Source of the DNA: Nitrospirota bacterium | GTDB taxonomy: Bacteria > Patescibacteriota > Gracilibacteria > UBA1369 > LOWO2-01-FULL-3 | DNA length: 9,091 bases | NCBI GenBank assembly: GCA_011682355.1 | Contig: JAACEU010000015.1 | Location: 1-9,091, forward strand | Reading direction: 5' to 3' | Shown here: positions 6,867 to 9,091 of the stretch, in pieces | Layout of the letters: each line of letters starts with the position of its first letter | Position numbering within the stretch: position 1 is the stretch's first letter | The notes under the pieces: generated by a model | What the model was told of the DNA's origin: nothing | Databases searched by the model: none | Seen by the model: only the letters and a program-made list of their open reading frames with translations | Program-made: the position numbers and the translations under genes

Positions 6867-7514
6867 ATGTTTTATGAAAAATTGATTGAAATTGGATTTC
6901 CTGATGGAGAAGCAAGGATTTACCTTGAATTGTTGAAGATTGGGCCACAAGCCGTAAGTACAATTGCGAAAAGGCTTGGTCTGAATAGGTCTACCGTATA
7001 TTCTTTGATTAAGTCGTTGGAATTAAAAGGTGTTGTAAGTTCGTGCAAGAATGGAAAAATAAAGTTTTACGCATCAAATGATCCTAATTGCTTGGTCGGA
7101 TATTTGGATAGGAAATGTAAAATCTTTGATTATTATAGAAAAGAAATTTTGACAGTTATTCCGGAGTATCGAGAAATTATTCGAAGTTATGAGTTTTTGA
7201 AGCCGGTTGTTAGTTATTTTGAGGGAAAAGAAGCGGTAAACCAGATATTGGATGAGGCGATATCATTTTCCGGAGAAATGTATTTGTTTATGAGAGATAA
7301 GGATGGGAAAATTATTCTGAAAAAGAGTTTAAAACCAGGTTTACAAGGATTTAGTTATATTATGAGTGTATATAAAGATAAAATATCTATATCGAATAAT
7401 AGTAAAGGGAGTGAATATGCTGTTGTAATTCAAAGTAAGGAAATTGCCGATATCCATAAAATCATCTTTAAAGTTGCGAGAAATGGCTTTAAGATGAATG
7501 CTGATGATAATTAA
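6867..7514 (+). CDS. Compact TrmB-family transcriptional regulator (second of two)
   Basis: A 215-residue paralogue of the preceding regulator. Seen: IEIGFPDGEARIYLELLKIGPQAV followed by STIAKRLGLNRSTVYSLIKSLELKGVV (31-57), a TrmB winged helix; a linker at 80-105; then an effector domain at about 112-205 with VVSYFEGKEAVNQILDEAIS, YKDKISIS and VVIQSKEIADIHKIIF. The last matches the family's usual C-terminal strand-helix (SK-x-IAD shared with the first regulator). The effector part is some 45 residues shorter than in its neighbour, the gap falling in the middle. The frame is open and both conserved ends are present, so I read it as a compact protein rather than a broken gene. Its 3' end overlaps rluD by 17 bp, so the two are co-transcribed and probably coupled. 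Ligand unknown. Confidence 0.8.
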   Translation: MFYEKLIEIGFPDGEARIYLELLKIGPQAVSTIAKRLGLNRSTVYSLIKSLELKGVVSSCKNGKIKFYASNDPNCLVGYLDRKCKIFDYYRKEILTVIPEYREIIRSYEFLKPVVSYFEGKEAVNQILDEAISFSGEMYLFMRDKDGKIILKKSLKPGLQGFSYIMSVYKDKISISNNSKGSEYAVVIQSKEIADIHKIIFKVARNGFKMNADDN

Positions 7515-8403
7515 AAGTGAAAAAATCAGATTGGATAAATTTTTGGTAATTGAAAAACTGGAGTTTTCTCGTTCTAAAATTCAAAAAATGATTAAAAACG
7601 GAGATGTTTTGGTTAATGGGAAAACCGCAAAGGTCAGTCGTTTTTTGAATAAAGGAGATAAAGTGGAGATTATTGTAGGAAAACAAGAAAAACGAGAGAT
7701 TCAAAAGGAAGATATTGAAATAGAAATACTGTTTGAGGGTAAAGATTATTTGGTGATAGATAAACCGGCTGGGATAGTTGTTCATCCTAGCGAGACTGGG
7801 CATTCCAAAGGGACGGTAGTTAATGCATTGTTGGATAAAGTTGATAAAGGTGTTGGTGAGGAGTTTAGGCCAGGTATTGTGCATAGGCTTGATAAAGATA
7901 CTTCCGGTGCACTTATCGTTGCGAAAACTAAAGAGGGATATAAATATTTCGTTGAGCAATTTAAAAAAAGAAAGGTGAAGAAGGAGTATTTGGCTTTGGT
8001 AAAGGGAATATTGATTCATAAAGAGGGAATTATTGATTCCCCTATCAGTAGGGATGTTAAAAGTAGGAAGAAGATGGGATTAGCGTCAGAAAAAGAAGGA
8101 AAAAGAGCGGTTTCTAAATATAAAGTGAAAGAAGAATTTGATGATTTGAGCCTGGTGGAGGTCGAAATTGAAACAGGTCGAACTCACCAGATTCGTGTTC
8201 ATATGGCGGCCATTGATCATCCGGTGGTTGGTGATAATACTTATGGAGTTGGAAGTTATAACCGCAGATTTAAAGAAAAGTATGGATTGAGGAGACAATT
8301 TTTGCATGCAGAAAGGCTGGAATTCAAGGATTTGGAGGGTAAAAAAAAGAAGATCGTGGTCGATCTTCCGGAAGATTTGAAAAACGTTTTGTCTAAGCTT
8401 TAA
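7498..8403 (+). CDS. rluD: RluD-type large-subunit rRNA pseudouridine synthase
   Basis: A 301-residue RluA-family pseudouridine synthase with an N-terminal S4 domain (about 11-60, RLDKFL...[19 protein letters not shown]) and the catalytic domain. Seen: [15 protein letters not shown] (84-98), the catalytic motif HRLDKDTSG (129-137) with the nucleophilic aspartate D132, and GRTHQIRVH (227-235) with [10 protein letters not shown] (241-250). RluD modifies helix 69 of 23S rRNA in well-studied bacteria; close relatives differ in target, so the exact uridines are inferred. Possible starts are ATG at 7498 or, two codons on, 7504; both overlap the regulator's stop and suggest translational coupling. 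The 3' end overlaps convergent rplU by 11 bp, and the C-terminal codons double as the rplU terminator on the other strand. Confidence 0.93.
   Translation: MLMIIKSEKIRLDKFLVIEKLEFSRSKIQKMIKNGDVLVNGKTAKVSRFLNKGDKVEIIVGKQEKREIQKEDIEIEILFEGKDYLVIDKPAGIVVHPSETGHSKGTVVNALLDKVDKGVGEEFRPGIVHRLDKDTSGALIVAKTKEGYKYFVEQFKKRKVKKEYLALVKGILIHKEGIIDSPISRDVKSRKKMGLASEKEGKRAVSKYKVKEEFDDLSLVEVEIETGRTHQIRVHMAAIDHPVVGDNTYGVGSYNRRFKEKYGLRRQFLHAERLEFKDLEGKKKKIVVDLPEDLKNVLSKL
8341..8368 (-). terminator. Intrinsic terminator of rplU, inside the rluD coding sequence
   Basis: Read on the - strand: an 8-bp stem GAAGATCG / CGATCTTC (8368-8361 with 8356-8349), loop ACCA (8360-8357), followed at once by eight T (8348-8341). 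It begins 24 nt after the rplU stop. On the + strand the same bases encode the [11 protein letters not shown] segment of RluD, with the T run provided by lysine AAA/AAG codons. This is the clearest intrinsic terminator in the window. Confidence 0.8.
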
Positions 8404-8692
8404 TATCTGTGATTTCTACCGTAGAGATCTCTTGTCTGTGCCCTTGAGTTTTTTGGTATCTCTTTTTTGCTTTCATTTTGAAAACCACTATTTTTTCACC
8501 TCTTTTGTGTCCAACGATTTTGGCTGTAACAGATGCTCCACTTACAGATGGAGCTCCCACTTTTTCATCTACCAAAAGAACTTTGTCAAATTTTACTGTC
8601 GCTCCTTCTTTCTCCTCAAGTTTTTCTATGTCCAAAGTATCGCCTTTAACGACTTTGTATTGTTTTCCGCCTGTTTCTATTACTGCAAACAT
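8393..8692 (-). CDS. rplU: 50S ribosomal protein L21
   Basis: A 99-residue L21, which binds 23S rRNA in the large subunit. Seen: [18 protein letters not shown] at the start, [35 protein letters not shown] in the middle and the hallmark [14 protein letters not shown] at the end. Length is near the usual 100-105. The ATG at 8692 was chosen because L21 proteins start exactly at this M-[FY]-A-[VI]-I. The frame stays open upstream to 8854, but that part is the GC-rich repeat block and is probably not translated. No strong Shine-Dalgarno. No rpmA (L27) follows it, unlike the common rplU-rpmA pair; it ends in a terminator. Overlaps the end of rluD by 11 bp. Confidence 0.96.
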   Translation of the reverse strand: MFAVIETGGKQYKVVKGDTLDIEKLEEKEGATVKFDKVLLVDEKVGAPSVSGASVTAKIVGHKRGEKIVVFKMKAKKRYQKTQGHRQEISTVEITDIKA

Positions 8693-8710
8693 AGTATTTG
8701 TTAACTTGAT

Positions 8711-8850
8711 ATGACCCTTTGGGCCTTCGATTCGGCTCAGGACTGGCAGAGCCAGATCCTTCGCCTCTCTGCGCGGGCCGCTCCCCTGACGGGGGCCAGC
8801 TGGCATGACCCTTCGGGCCTTTGCGCCGTGCGCTCGCTGAGATGCCTTCG
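8711..8850. repeat. GC-rich, hairpin-rich REP-like block in the rplU leader
   Basis: Base composition changes sharply: 8761-8830 is 52 of 70 G+C by my count, against 22 of 60 in 8641-8700. A 17-nt direct repeat, ATGACCCTTTGGGCCTT (8711-8727) and ATGACCCTTCGGGCCTT (8805-8821), differs at one base. Hairpins include CTGGC-AGA-GCCAG (8743-8755), CCCC-TGAC-GGGG (8783-8794) and CCC-TTC-GGG within the repeat. CCTTCG-type units followed by GCTCAGG or GCTCGCTGAG recur, like the short intergenic repeats of the form TTCGA...GCTCAGG that I recall from many bacterial genomes. Repeat copies fall in different reading frames, which argues against coding. Alternatives: a structured RNA leader controlling L21, or a transferred element. 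Confidence 0.6.
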
Positions 8851-8867
8851 CCATTCATTACCCAAGT

Positions 8868-8896
8868 AATTTACGTAAGAATGTGGTTTAAGTCAA
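8868..8896 (-). promoter_or_regulatory. Candidate rplU promoter overlapping the end of pth
   Basis: On the - strand TTGACT (8896-8891) and TAAATT (8873-8868) are 17 nt apart, predicting transcription from about 8861. The TGA of pth lies in the -35 box. If used, the rplU transcript would carry a 5' leader of about 170 nt containing the whole GC-rich block. The -10 matches the consensus at four of six positions only. Confidence 0.4.
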
Positions 8897-9091
8897 TTAG
8901 AAATTAGGTTTTTTAATTCATTAATTCCTTCATCAATTGATTTTTTGAGATCCGGAATTTCTTTCTCGGTAAAATCCGAGAGAACAAAGCTGGAGATGTC
9001 CTGCTGTTTTGGTGACAACTCTCCCCTACTTTCTATTCCTATTCTGATTCTTTTAAATTCTTCATTCCCTCCCAATTCTTGAATTATAGAT
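8893..9091 (-). CDS. pth: Peptidyl-tRNA hydrolase, C-terminal part (gene continues beyond the window)
   Basis: Only the last 65 or so codons are present; the frame is open to the right edge. Seen: SIIQELGGNEEFKRIRIGI, corresponding to the SII..LG...F.R.RIGI segment of bacterial Pth, then SSFVLSDFTEKE, matching the usual YVLS.F...E, and a C-terminal helix IDEGINELKNLISN. The enzyme frees tRNA from peptidyl-tRNA that has dropped off ribosomes. The glycine-rich stretch after RIGI is IESRGELSPKQQDIS rather than GRP..., a mild divergence. The catalytic His/Asp/Asn lie outside the window. Ends in TGA, upstream of rplU on the same strand. Confidence 0.88.
   Translation of the reverse strand, partial: SIIQELGGNEEFKRIRIGIESRGELSPKQQDISSFVLSDFTEKEIPDLKKSIDEGINELKNLISN

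Noticed and set aside
8720..8740. T-arm-like TTCGATTC flanked by GGGCC and GGCTC
   Set aside because: The loop is 8 nt and lacks the G53-C61 pair; no acceptor, D or anticodon arms fit around it. It fits the repeat block better.
8693..8854. 54-residue N-terminal extension of L21 ([12 protein letters not shown]...)
   Set aside because: L21 proteins begin at [14 protein letters not shown]. The extension is the GC-rich block, where stops are rare; a second frame is also open there and the direct repeats fall in different frames.
1..9091. Alternative genetic code (UGA as glycine), CRISPR arrays, IS elements, tRNA genes
   Set aside because: TGA serves as the stop of pth and no gene needs reading through it. 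No spaced repeat array, transposase or tRNA fold was found by eye on either strand.

Overview
The window reads as the chromosome of a low-GC bacterium with compact, bacterial-type information-processing genes: RecG, a TyrZ-type tyrosyl-tRNA synthetase, a RluD-type pseudouridine synthase, ribosomal protein L21 and peptidyl-tRNA hydrolase. Alongside them sit families more typical of archaea and eukaryotes: a free-standing Elp3, a Trm9/ALKBH8-like methyltransferase and two small TrmB-type regulators. This mixture, with weak or absent Shine-Dalgarno sequences, suggests a member of the Candidate Phyla Radiation (Patescibacteria), perhaps Peregrinibacteria-like. That placement is inference from gene content. 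Stops are used normally (TGA ends pth, TAA and TAG end others, tryptophan is TGG), so I see no sign of the UGA-glycine code of Gracilibacteria/Absconditabacteria.

Layout. 14-664 (-) Trm9-like methyltransferase and 729-2456 (+) elp3 diverge from a 64-bp region holding a nearly symmetric promoter pair. The elp3 stop codon lies in a perfect 15-bp hairpin. An unexplained 180-nt spacer with a perfect 22-bp palindrome then separates elp3 from the convergent recG. tyrS and recG (-) form a two-gene operon with a 2-nt gap. On the + strand follow two paralogous TrmB-type regulators (6015-6776 and 6867-7514). Each has its own sigma70-like promoter, and each promoter is preceded by the same spaced palindrome TTCTC-N8-GAGAA. 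The second regulator overlaps rluD (to 8403). Convergent to rluD, rplU (8393-8692, -) overlaps it by 11 bp at the 3' ends, and the intrinsic terminator of rplU lies inside the rluD coding sequence. Upstream of rplU is a very GC-rich, hairpin-rich block with a long direct repeat, then the 3' part of pth, which runs off the right edge.

Together the genes are mostly about translation: wobble-uridine modification (Elp3 plus Trm9-like), tRNA charging (TyrS), rRNA pseudouridylation (RluD), the large subunit (L21) and peptidyl-tRNA recycling (Pth). RecG is the one DNA-repair gene. The most interesting features are the divergent Elp3/Trm9-like pair, which could be a minimal two-protein route to an mcm5U-type wobble base in a bacterium, and the paired TrmB regulators with matching operator-like sites.
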